A stretch of DNA of 28,897 nt from Collinsella sp. Its GTDB lineage: Bacteria > Actinomycetota > Coriobacteriia > Coriobacteriales > Coriobacteriaceae. Of the stretch, positions 7,313 to 14,806 are shown piece after piece. The position numbers were made by a program, and so were the translations under genes. The notes below the pieces were generated by a model. It ran no database searches. It was given only the letters and a program-made list of their open reading frames with translations, and was not told where the DNA came from. Each line of letters starts with the position of its first letter. The stretch's first letter is position 1. The DNA is taken from assembly GCA_019414545.1 (NCBI GenBank), contig DXLV01000025.1, positions 1 to 28,897 on the forward strand, written 5' to 3'.

Positions 7313-8461
7313 ATGGCCAAGAATTCAGGTCCCGTACGTACCGTTCATGCTCGCACGACGGGTAAAGAGCGCGATGAGATGATCGCCACCACCAAGGCAG
7401 AGATCGAGAAGAAATTCGGCCAGGGTTCCATCATGAGGTACGGCGACGGTGGTCCCGAGCTCGAGGTCGAGGCCATTCCCACGGGCGCTCTGGCCCTCGA
7501 TGCCGCTCTGGGTATCGGCGGTGTGCCGCGCGGCCGCATCGTCGAGATTTACGGTCCTGAGTCCTCCGGTAAGACGACGCTTTCGCTCGAGATCCTGGCC
7601 GAGGCCCAGGCTATGGGCGGCGTTGTGGCATTTATCGATGCCGAGCACGCGCTCGATCCCACGTATGCCGCGCGCATTGGCGTGGACATCGACGAGGTCC
7701 TGATTTCCCAGCCCGATACGGGTGAGCAGGCGCTCGAAATCGTTGACATGCTTGTGCGTTCTGGTGCCATCGATGCCATCGTTGTCGACTCCGTCGCCGC
7801 GCTGACCCCGCGTGCCGAGATCGAGGGAGAGATCGGCGACACTACGGTCGGTCTTCAGGCTCGCCTGATGAGCCAGGCGCTCCGCAAGCTCGCCGGTTCG
7901 CTGTCCAAGTCCAACACGACGTGCATCTTCATTAACCAGCTGCGTGAGAAGATCGGTGTCATGTTCGGCAACCCCGAGACCACGACGGGCGGCCGCGCCC
8001 TTAAGTTCTTCTCTTCGGTACGTATCGACATTCGCCGCATCGACAGCATTAAGCTTAAGGACGAGGTTATCGGTAACCGCGTGCGCGCCAAGGTCGTTAA
8101 GAACAAGGTGGCAGCTCCGTTCCGTTCTGCTGAGTTCGACATCATGTACGGTACGGGTATCTCTAAGGAGGGCTCGATTCTGGACATGGCTGTCGAGTGC
8201 GGTATCTGCAAGAAGATGGGCTCCTGGTTTGCCTATGGCGAGGACAAGCTCGGCAACGGTCGCGAGGCCGCCAAGGCGTTCCTGCGCGAACACCCCGATT
8301 GCGCCGACGAGATTGAGCATAAGGTCCGCCTTGCCTGCGGGCTTGAGTTTGATGACGATGCTCCGTCCGAGGTCGAGCTGACCGATCAGCCTGCGCCTGA
8401 GGAGTTTGACGAGCTTTACGCCATCGATGGTTCCGCCATGCTCGATGATGACGACGAGTAG
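7313..8461 (+). CDS. recA: Recombinase RecA
   Basis: RecA forms filaments on single-stranded DNA, catalyses strand exchange, and stimulates self-cleavage of LexA. Walker A is GPESSGKT at residues 81-88. The FIDAEHALDP, VVDSVAALTPRAEIEGEIGD and FINQLREKIGVMFGNPETTTGG blocks are textbook RecA, and the last includes DNA-binding loop 2. The C-terminus ends in an acidic DDDDE tail. The ATG at 7313 is chosen because AAGAGGAGGG lies just upstream at 7298-7306. An upstream TTG in the same frame would overlap this site. The protein is 382 aa, with an N-terminal extension of about 20 residues relative to E. coli. The gene is under a clear SOS promoter and is followed closely by recX. Confidence 0.99.
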   Translation: MAKNSGPVRTVHARTTGKERDEMIATTKAEIEKKFGQGSIMRYGDGGPELEVEAIPTGALALDAALGIGGVPRGRIVEIYGPESSGKTTLSLEILAEAQAMGGVVAFIDAEHALDPTYAARIGVDIDEVLISQPDTGEQALEIVDMLVRSGAIDAIVVDSVAALTPRAEIEGEIGDTTVGLQARLMSQALRKLAGSLSKSNTTCIFINQLREKIGVMFGNPETTTGGRALKFFSSVRIDIRRIDSIKLKDEVIGNRVRAKVVKNKVAAPFRSAEFDIMYGTGISKEGSILDMAVECGICKKMGSWFAYGEDKLGNGREAAKAFLREHPDCADEIEHKVRLACGLEFDDDAPSEVELTDQPAPEEFDELYAIDGSAMLDDDDE

Positions 8462-8472
8462 CGGTTACGCTC

Positions 8473-9165
8473 ATGTCGTATACGGTGACCGAGGCCACGG
8501 TCGTCTTTCCCGATAAGAAGGCGGCCTCCTCGTTCTCGAGCGGGTATGCGTCCAAAAAGCCTTGCGCACATATCGATTGTGAGCTTGAGGGCGGTTTTGA
8601 GCGGTCCATTTGGATTCCCGTGCGGGTCGCGCGCCTGTATGTCAAAAATCGCCCCGATCTTCCCTGTGATTGGGATAACTTTCGTGAAGCGGTGCAGCTC
8701 ATCGAGCGTAAATGTGCACTTACCATGGTGACCGAGATGCTATCGCGACGCGACCATGCGACGGGTGAGGTCCGTGACAAGTTGGCACGCTACGGCTTTC
8801 GCCAGCCCGCGATCGATTTCGCCGTCGAGCGCGCCACCGAGTATCGTTTTTTAGACGAGAACCGCTTTTGCTCATACTTTATCGAGGAGCGCAAGCGGCG
8901 CGGTTGGGGACAGCGCAAAATCGAGACCGAGCTCAAGCGCCGTCATGTCGTGCTCGATGACATTCCCGGTTATCCCGAGGATTATTTTGCCGTCGAAGAC
9001 GATTTGGCGCGTGCGTCAGCCCTGCTCGCCAAGCGGCGTGTTCCAGAGACGCGCGGATTCGAAAAACTGGTTCGGTTTTTGATGGGCAAGGGCTTCTCGT
9101 ATCATATCGCCGCTGATGCCGTTAAGGCACGTCTCGATGCCGAACGCGAGGAATGTGCGGTTTAG
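8473..9165 (+). CDS. recX: Regulatory protein RecX
   Basis: RecX binds in the groove of RecA filaments and limits their growth and activity. The protein is 230 aa and built of RecX-type three-helix repeats, with the family stretch MLSRRDHATGEVRDKLARYGF, then RFLDENRFCSYFIEERKRRGWGQRKIETELKRR, and a third repeat ending FLMGKGFSYHIAADAVK. It starts 11 bases after the recA stop and is surely co-transcribed, which is the usual arrangement. The first 60 residues (a beta-rich stretch) are less conserved. The ribosome binding site before the ATG is weak (TAGCGGTTACGCTC), suggesting coupling to recA translation. Confidence 0.93.
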   Translation: MSYTVTEATVVFPDKKAASSFSSGYASKKPCAHIDCELEGGFERSIWIPVRVARLYVKNRPDLPCDWDNFREAVQLIERKCALTMVTEMLSRRDHATGEVRDKLARYGFRQPAIDFAVERATEYRFLDENRFCSYFIEERKRRGWGQRKIETELKRRHVVLDDIPGYPEDYFAVEDDLARASALLAKRRVPETRGFEKLVRFLMGKGFSYHIAADAVKARLDAEREECAV

Positions 9166-9227
9166 GCGTATGCGTTTTGTGGCCCTGCCGCTCACCGTGT
9201 TTTAGCCGCCGTGTTGGGGGCATTTAT

Positions 9228-9256
9228 TTGACAGTTGTTGTGGTTCAACGTACGAT
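9228..9256 (+). promoter_or_regulatory. Candidate promoter of the rny operon
   Basis: A perfect -35 TTGACA (9228-9233) is followed after 17 nt by TACGAT (9251-9256), two mismatches from TATAAT. It lies 62 bp after the recX stop. It implies a leader of about 160 nt before RNase Y. Confidence 0.6.
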
Positions 9257-9285
9257 AAACAGCGTCATTTGCTTTGTGATATGTG

Positions 9286-9300
9286 CTCATCTGTGATGAG
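9286..9300 (+). terminator. Short hairpin with T-rich tail in the rny leader
   Basis: CTCATC and GATGAG form a perfect 6-bp stem with a 3-nt loop and are followed by TTTGTTTATATG. It resembles a weak intrinsic terminator. If the promoter at 9228 is real, this lies between promoter and gene and could attenuate it; otherwise it may end recX transcription. Confidence 0.4.
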
Positions 9301-9361
9301 TTTGTTTATATGTTTATCTGTATCCGACCCGCATAAGCTGCGCCCATATTACTCAAATGTC

Positions 9362-9390
9362 GCGAGCCGTTCGTAAGGACGGTTCGCTTT
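9362..9390 (+). promoter_or_regulatory. Second hairpin in the rny leader
   Basis: GCGAGCCGT (9362-9370) pairs with ACGGTTCGC (9379-9387), with one G-U pair and an 8-nt loop. A short TTT follows. It ends about 20 nt before the rny ribosome binding site. It could be a terminator or an RNA-stability element; the sequence alone does not decide. Confidence 0.45.
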
Positions 9391-9422
9391 GTTGTGTAAC
9401 GAATCCATAAAAAGGAGTGAGC

Positions 9423-10973
9423 ATGCCTATCATCGCAGCGCTCGTTGGCATCGTTTTGGGTGCCATCGCCGCCATTGCCTACATGCGCACCGCCAAGCAG
9501 GGTAGTCTTCACGAGGCCGACGAAAAAATCCAGTCGGCACACGCACAGGCTGAGTCCCTGATCGGTGATGCCAAGCGTCAGGCCGAGACCCTCAAAAAAG
9601 AGGCTCTGCTCGAGGCTAAAGAGGAGATCATCAAGAACAAGCAGGCCGCCGAGGCCGAGGACAAGCAGCGTAAGAACGAGATTCGTACGCTCGAGAACCG
9701 CGTGATGCAGCGCGAGGAATCCCTCGATCGCCGCAACGACGCTCTCGACAAGCGCGAGCATCAGCTGTCCAGCCAGGCCGGTCAGGTCGAGAAGCGCTCC
9801 CGTGAGCTCGAGGAGCTCTGCGCAAAGCAGACCTCCGAGCTCGAGCGTATCGCCGACCTTACCCGCGAAGACGCCCACAAGGAGCTCCTCGATAAGGTTC
9901 GCGGCGAGGTCACCCACGAGGCCGCCACGATCATTCGCGAGTCCGAGCAGCAGGTTCGCGCCGAGTGCCACAAGACCGCCCAGGAGATTCTGTCTCTGGC
10001 GATTCAGCGCTGCGCTGCCGATCACACTGCCGAGGTCACCGTTACCTCCGTGCACATTCCCTCTGATGACCTCAAGGGCCGTATCATCGGTCGCGAGGGT
10101 CGCAACATCCGGACCTTCGAGCAGGTTTCCGGCGTCAACCTCGTGATCGACGACACGCCCGAGACCGTCGTTCTTTCGAGCTTCGACCCGGTCCGTCGTG
10201 AGACCGCCCGTGTCGCCCTCGAGAACCTCATCGCCGACGGCCGCATTCACCCTGCCCGTATCGAGGAGATGTATCATAAGGCCGCCGACCTGGTTCAGCA
10301 GCGCGTGCGCGAGGCTGGCGAGCAGGCTGCCTTCGATACCGGCATCCACGATCTGCACCCCGAGATCGTCAAGACCCTTGGTGCCCTGCGCTACCGTACC
10401 TCGTTTGGTCAGAACGTGCTTCAGCATTCCCTCGAGGTCTCTGATCTGTGCGGCGTGATGGCTTCCGAGCTTGGCCTGGACGTTGTGACCGCCAAGCGCG
10501 CCGGCCTGCTTCATGACCTGGGCAAGGCAATCGACCACGACGTCGAGGGCCCGCATGCCGTCATCGGCGCCGAGCTTGCCCGCCGTTATGGCGAGAAGCC
10601 CGTTATCGTCCACGCTATTGAGGCTCACCATGCCGATGTCGACCCCAACACGGTGCTCGATGTCCTGGTGCAGGCCGCCGATGCTGTCTCTGCCTCTCGC
10701 CCCGGTGCCCGTCGCGAGTCTGCCGAGAACTACATCAAGCGTCTTGAGAAGCTCGAGGAGATCGCCAACTCTCATGACGGCGTCGAACGTACCTATGCCA
10801 TGCAGGCTGGTCGCGAGGTCCACGTCATGGTCCAGCCGGACAAGATCTCCGATGCCCAGTCCACGGTCCTGGCTCACGATATCGCCCATCAGATCGAGGA
10901 AGAGATGGAGTATCCCGGTCAGGTGCGCGTCGTCGTGATTCGCGAGAGCCGCGCTGTCGATATCGCTAAATAA
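9423..10973 (+). CDS. rny: Ribonuclease Y
   Basis: RNase Y is the membrane-anchored endoribonuclease that starts mRNA decay in many Gram-positive bacteria. Domains in order are an N-terminal membrane helix (about residues 1-22), a long charged coiled coil (about 25-195), a KH RNA-binding domain around the GREGRNIRTFE loop (about 205-275), and an HD metal-dependent domain with His/Asp at residues 364-365 in LLHDLGKAIDHD. The length of 516 aa equals that of known RNase Y. The ATG at 9423 is preferred because AAAGGAG lies at 9411-9417; the in-frame GTG at 9417 would overlap it. One base separates its stop from the next start, so the GHKL ATPase is probably made together with it. Confidence 0.97.
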   Translation: MPIIAALVGIVLGAIAAIAYMRTAKQGSLHEADEKIQSAHAQAESLIGDAKRQAETLKKEALLEAKEEIIKNKQAAEAEDKQRKNEIRTLENRVMQREESLDRRNDALDKREHQLSSQAGQVEKRSRELEELCAKQTSELERIADLTREDAHKELLDKVRGEVTHEAATIIRESEQQVRAECHKTAQEILSLAIQRCAADHTAEVTVTSVHIPSDDLKGRIIGREGRNIRTFEQVSGVNLVIDDTPETVVLSSFDPVRRETARVALENLIADGRIHPARIEEMYHKAADLVQQRVREAGEQAAFDTGIHDLHPEIVKTLGALRYRTSFGQNVLQHSLEVSDLCGVMASELGLDVVTAKRAGLLHDLGKAIDHDVEGPHAVIGAELARRYGEKPVIVHAIEAHHADVDPNTVLDVLVQAADAVSASRPGARRESAENYIKRLEKLEEIANSHDGVERTYAMQAGREVHVMVQPDKISDAQSTVLAHDIAHQIEEEMEYPGQVRVVVIRESRAVDIAK

Positions 10974-10974
10974 C

Positions 10975-12060
10975 ATGAGCGACGCGAACGAGCTCATCTC
11001 ATTTATCGCGTCGATGTCGGGGGAGGGCAACCTTCGCGTCGAGGAGAACCTTGGCGAGGGATATGTCCGCCTCCGCGTTTCGGAGGCCGAGCGGCGCCAG
11101 GCAAAGCACGACATTCAGCATGTCGAGGATATCGTCATCGAAATGCTCCGTAATGCTCGCGATGCCGGCGCCGACAAGGTCTATCTCGCCACGACCAAGG
11201 AAGACGGCGTCCGCACGCTTGTCTTTCTGGATAACGGTTCGGGCGTTCCGCAGGATATGCAAGAGCGAATCTTCGATGCCCGCGTTACCTCCAAGCTTGA
11301 GAGCATGAAGATGGACCGTTGGGGCGTTCACGGTCGTGGCATGGCATTGTTTTCGATCAAGCAGAACACCGATGAGGCCCGTGTGGTCACGTCCGGTGTC
11401 GATCTTGGTTCAGCCTTTAAGGTGAGCGTCGCGGCCGACCGCCTCAGTGAGCGTGCCGATCAGTCCAGCTGGCCCCAGGCCGTCAAGGATGAGGACGGAC
11501 GTTATGTCTGTGCTCGCGGTCCGCATAATATTATTCGCGCTGCTTGTGAGTTTGCGCTCGAGGAGTTGCGTGGTTGCGATGTCTATCTTGGTTCTCCGTC
11601 TGAGATTGCCGCGACCCTTTATGCTCAGGCGTCAAGTCGGCTCGATACGTCTCGTCTCCTGTTCATTGATGATGAGAGCGAGCTTCCGGTTGTCGATCGT
11701 TTAGGCCTTGCTTCTGATGCCGAGGACTTTATTCGTATTTGTTCGGGTTTGGGTCTTGAGATGTCCGAGCGCACGGCCCATCGTATTTTGGCAGGGCAGA
11801 TTAAGCCCGTTCGCGGTGTGACCGCGCGTCTGCTGCGCGAGCGTGATTCGTCCTCGCATGCGCCGGCTCCTGTCGATCTCGCGAAGGATCGTCGCGGGCT
11901 ACGTATTGCCAAGGATGACATGGCACAGTTTTCGCGCGCTGTGGAACGCGACTTTAATGACCTTGCCGCCCGGTACTATCTCAACCTTTGCGGCGACCCA
12001 AAGATCCGTGTTTCGCGTGATCGAATCACCGTGACCTTTGATCTTGCCAAAGAGGAATAG
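10975..12060 (+). CDS. Uncharacterised GHKL-type ATPase (HSP90-like ATP-binding fold)
   Basis: The N-terminal half carries the Bergerat ATP-binding motifs: an N-box EMLRNARDAGAD (Asn60), a G1 box DNGSGVP (residues 86-92), and a lid with a G2-like GVHGRGMALFS (117-127). The stretch VTSKLE just before the lid recalls the TSK of MutL. The remaining 240 residues are not a recognised MutL, histidine kinase or HSP90 C-terminus; no phospho-acceptor His or metal-binding endonuclease motif is evident. The protein is 361 aa, soluble, with no membrane helix. It starts one base after rny and ends just before spoVS, a place in the recA-miaA region where several Firmicutes keep mutS and mutL. I do not know its function. 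A conformational ATPase in RNA or DNA maintenance is inference from the neighbours only. Confidence 0.8.
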   Translation: MSDANELISFIASMSGEGNLRVEENLGEGYVRLRVSEAERRQAKHDIQHVEDIVIEMLRNARDAGADKVYLATTKEDGVRTLVFLDNGSGVPQDMQERIFDARVTSKLESMKMDRWGVHGRGMALFSIKQNTDEARVVTSGVDLGSAFKVSVAADRLSERADQSSWPQAVKDEDGRYVCARGPHNIIRAACEFALEELRGCDVYLGSPSEIAATLYAQASSRLDTSRLLFIDDESELPVVDRLGLASDAEDFIRICSGLGLEMSERTAHRILAGQIKPVRGVTARLLRERDSSSHAPAPVDLAKDRRGLRIAKDDMAQFSRAVERDFNDLAARYYLNLCGDPKIRVSRDRITVTFDLAKEE

Positions 12061-12064
12061 TGCC

Positions 12065-12093
12065 TTTACCGAGTCCACTCGGTACGATACAGT
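12065..12093 (+). promoter_or_regulatory. Palindrome and possible promoter upstream of spoVS
   Basis: TACCGAGT-CC-ACTCGGTA (12067-12084) is a perfect 8-bp inverted repeat with a 2-bp centre, more like a protein-binding site than an RNA hairpin. Weak hexamers TTTACC (12065-12070) and TACAGT (12088-12093) flank it at 17-nt spacing, so a bound repressor would cover the spacer. No T-run follows, which argues against a terminator. Confidence 0.45.
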
Positions 12094-12134
12094 TATTGCA
12101 GTTAAAACGTACTTTAAAATGCAGGAGTTTCTTC

Positions 12135-12452
12135 ATGGATTGCCTGAAGGTATCAAGCAAATCATCGCCCGCGTCCGTTGCCGGCGCCATCGCCGGCATG
12201 GTCAAGGATGGTGTGCCCGTCAACATCCAGTGTGTCGGCGCCGGTGCCGTCAACCAGGCCATTAAGGCCGTTGCTATCGCGCGCGGTTTTTTGATTCCAA
12301 CCGGTTTTGATATTTCCTGCGCGCCCGTGTTCTCCGACATCCTCATTAACGGGGAGTCGCGCACGGCCATCCGCCTTTCTATCTACGTTCACCAGATCAA
12401 TCGAGCTGCTATGGATAACGTCGTCATGGATGATGTTAAGCCTGTGGCATAG
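12135..12452 (+). CDS. spoVS: Stage V sporulation protein S (SpoVS) family protein
   Basis: SpoVS is a small Alba-like nucleic-acid-binding protein first known from Bacillus spore coat assembly but widespread in non-sporulating bacteria. The sequence follows the family closely: MDCLKVSSKSSPASVAGAIAG, then NIQCVGAGAVNQAIKAVAIARGFLIP and FSDILINGESRTAIRLSIY. The ATG at 12135 is chosen from this alignment and from CAGGAG at 12122-12127; the upstream in-frame codons are not homologous. At 105 aa it exceeds the usual 86 aa because of a C-terminal tail (about residues 88-105). The neighbours rny and miaB keep the conserved rny-spoVS-miaB order. The organism type suggested here does not form spores, so a general role is likely. 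Confidence 0.95.
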   Translation: MDCLKVSSKSSPASVAGAIAGMVKDGVPVNIQCVGAGAVNQAIKAVAIARGFLIPTGFDISCAPVFSDILINGESRTAIRLSIYVHQINRAAMDNVVMDDVKPVA

Positions 12453-12497
12453 CTTCTGCTTGCCTTGTTTCGCTCCCCATCGTTAGGACTTATGCAC

Positions 12498-13868
12498 ATG
12501 GACCAGCGTTCCGTACGCGATATTCTTGCCGGTAAAACCTACTTTATCCGCACCTTTGGCTGCCAGATGAATCAGCACGACTCCGAGCGTGTGAGCGGTC
12601 TGCTTGATTCGTATGGCTGCCTCATGGCGCTCGATCCCGCGCATGCCGATATCGTTGTCTTCATGACGTGCTGCGTGCGCGAGGCCGCCGATACTCGCCT
12701 GTACGGTCAGTGCAATTCCTGCAAAAGCCTGCCGCCTTCGCCTTCGGGCAAGCGCGTGGTTGCCGTTGGCGGTTGCATCGCGCAGCGCGATGGCGAGGGC
12801 CTGCTCACCAACGTCGATAACGTCAATGTCATCTTTGGCACGCATTCCATTGCACATGTGGCCGAGCTCATTGCCGAGGCGTTCCTTGATGGTAAGCGTC
12901 ATATCCGCACCAATGAGCATGAGGATACGGACGCCATGAGCATGCCGTGGCATCGCGAGACTCAGTATCACGCCTGGGTGCCCATCATGACGGGCTGCAA
13001 TAATTTCTGCACCTATTGCATCGTGCCGTACGTGCGCGGTCGCGAAAAGAGCCGCCCCTTCGAGGAGATTGTCGACGAGGTGACCGGTTTGGTGCGCCAG
13101 GGCGTGCGTGAGATTACGCTGCTGGGCCAAAACGTTAACTCATATGGTCGCGATCTGTTTGGCAAGCCGCGTTTTGCCGATCTGCTGCGTGCCGTGGGCG
13201 ATACGGGCGTGGAGCGCATCTTCTTTACGTCTTCGCATCCCAAGGACCTGTTGCCCGAGACCATCGACGCCATGGCCGAGACGCCTGCCGTTATGCCGCA
13301 GCTGCACTTGGCCGTCCAGTCCGGTTCGACGCGGATCCTCAAAGAGATGAATCGCCGTTATACACGCGAGGACTATCTGGGCCTTGTCGATCGCATTCGC
13401 AACCGCATGCCCGATATCGCGCTCTCGACCGACATTATCGTTGGCTTTCCGGGTGAGACTGAAGAAGACTTTGAGCAGACGCTCTCACTTGCCGAGACGG
13501 TCCGCTATGCTCAGGCCTATACCTTCATCTATTCCAAGCGCGCCGGTACCCCGGCCGCCGAGATTGACGATCCTACGCCGCATGAGGTTATTCTCGAGCG
13601 TTTCAACCGTCTGGTTAAGGTTATCGAGACCACGGCACACGAGTATAACCAGGGTGAGCTTCATACTGTGGTTCCGGCGCTCATTGAGGGAACGAGTAAA
13701 AAGAACGACGCGGTCCTGCTGGGCAAGAGTCCCAAGAATCAGACCGTGCATGCGCCTATCCCCGAGGGTTACAGCATCGATCAGCTTGTTGGTAAGATCG
13801 TTGATGTTGACGTTGACGTTGCCAAGACCTGGTATTTGTCCGGCTCCGTTGTGGGCGAGCCGCGCTAA
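12498..13868 (+). CDS. miaB: tRNA-2-methylthio-N6-dimethylallyladenosine synthase MiaB
   Basis: MiaB is a radical-SAM methylthiotransferase that modifies N6-isopentenyl-A37 of tRNAs reading UNN codons, directly after MiaA acts. The N-terminal UPF0004 domain begins YFIRTFGCQMNQHDSERVSG, diagnostic for MiaB rather than RimO. The radical-SAM motif is CNNFCTYC, followed by VPYVRGREKSR. A TRAM domain occupies the C-terminus. ATG 12498 lies about 8 nt after TAGGAC, while ATG 12492 would be only 2 nt away, so the former is preferred; the protein is then 456 aa. The stop overlaps the miaA start by one base, which places both steps of the A37 modification in one coupled unit. Confidence 0.96.
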   Translation: MDQRSVRDILAGKTYFIRTFGCQMNQHDSERVSGLLDSYGCLMALDPAHADIVVFMTCCVREAADTRLYGQCNSCKSLPPSPSGKRVVAVGGCIAQRDGEGLLTNVDNVNVIFGTHSIAHVAELIAEAFLDGKRHIRTNEHEDTDAMSMPWHRETQYHAWVPIMTGCNNFCTYCIVPYVRGREKSRPFEEIVDEVTGLVRQGVREITLLGQNVNSYGRDLFGKPRFADLLRAVGDTGVERIFFTSSHPKDLLPETIDAMAETPAVMPQLHLAVQSGSTRILKEMNRRYTREDYLGLVDRIRNRMPDIALSTDIIVGFPGETEEDFEQTLSLAETVRYAQAYTFIYSKRAGTPAAEIDDPTPHEVILERFNRLVKVIETTAHEYNQGELHTVVPALIEGTSKKNDAVLLGKSPKNQTVHAPIPEGYSIDQLVGKIVDVDVDVAKTWYLSGSVVGEPR

Positions 13869-14806
13869 TGGTTTCTCCCGGGGCAGGTCTTTCCGCCGTT
13901 GCGATCGTCGGTCCGACGGCGGTTGGTAAGAGTGATGTTGCCGACCGTTTGGCAGCTCGTCTTTCGTCCGAAGTGCTGTCGTGCGATGCGATGCAAATCT
14001 ATCGCGGCATGGACATCGGTACCGCAAAGATGGCGCCCGATGAGTGCACGGCGCCGCTGCGTCTCGTCGACATTGTAGAGCCGGGTGTGGCATATTCTGC
14101 TGCGCTTTATCAGGCTGACGCTCGCGCGCATGTTGAACGTCTCCTTGGTTCGGGTTGCCTGCCGGTTTTTTGCGGAGGTACGGGGCTATATCTCAAGGCA
14201 GCCCTCGATGAGATGGACTTTCCCTCGGGTGAACTTGAGGACGATCGCCGTGTGGGCTATCAGGAGCTTGCCGAGCGTATTGGCGAGGAAGAACTTCATG
14301 CCCTGCTTGCCGAGCGCGATCCAGAATCGGCTGCTGTTATTCATCCCCATAACGTCCGCCGTGTGATTCGTGCGCTCGAGATGCATGATGATGGTATCTC
14401 CTATGCACAGCAAAAAAGTCAGTTTAGTGTTCCGCGCGAGCATTATCATGCCCTATGGTTTGGTCTGACGCGTAATCGCGAGGTGCTCTACGAGCGCATT
14501 AACCAGCGCGTCGATCTGATGTTTGAGCAGGGTCTTGTCGATGAGGTCCGCGGTCTTATGGCCCAGGGTCTGGGAGATGCCCTGACGTCGATGCAGGCAA
14601 TTGGCTATAAAGAGATCATTGATGCTTTGAATGGCGTGATGAGCATGGATGAGGCCCGCGAACTCATTAAGATGCGTTCGCGTCGTTATGCCAAGCGTCA
14701 GCTTTCGTGGTTTAAGCGCGATGACCGTATCGTGTGGTTTGATATGGATGAATGTACGATCGATGAGGTCGTTGAGGATATCCTGCATCGTATTGAGGCT
14801 GCCTAA
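13868..14806 (+). CDS. miaA: tRNA dimethylallyltransferase MiaA
   Basis: MiaA transfers a dimethylallyl group from DMAPP to N6 of A37 in tRNAs, the substrate step for MiaB. The P-loop is GPTAVGKS at residues 15-22. Further family blocks are LSCDAMQIYRGMDIGTAK, the FCGGTGLYLKAALDEMDF region, and the swinging-domain segment HPHNVRRVIRALE. The C-terminal part contains MQAIGYKEI and RRYAKRQLSWFKRD. The length of 312 aa is typical. The start overlaps the miaB stop and its own stop overlaps the hflX start, each by one base. Confidence 0.97.
   Translation: MVSPGAGLSAVAIVGPTAVGKSDVADRLAARLSSEVLSCDAMQIYRGMDIGTAKMAPDECTAPLRLVDIVEPGVAYSAALYQADARAHVERLLGSGCLPVFCGGTGLYLKAALDEMDFPSGELEDDRRVGYQELAERIGEEELHALLAERDPESAAVIHPHNVRRVIRALEMHDDGISYAQQKSQFSVPREHYHALWFGLTRNREVLYERINQRVDLMFEQGLVDEVRGLMAQGLGDALTSMQAIGYKEIIDALNGVMSMDEARELIKMRSRRYAKRQLSWFKRDDRIVWFDMDECTIDEVVEDILHRIEAA

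Noticed and set aside
9417..9422. A GTG start for RNase Y at 9417
   Set aside because: It would overlap the AAAGGAG ribosome binding site that is correctly spaced for ATG 9423.
9306..11114. A 602-codon open frame on the - strand opposite rny
   Set aside because: Antisense to RNase Y, with no recognisable domain; explained by codon bias of the real gene.
10975..12060. Calling the GHKL ATPase mutL
   Set aside because: The ATP-binding motifs are of the same superfamily, but the MutL GFRGEAL lid and C-terminal dimerisation or endonuclease motifs are not recognisable.
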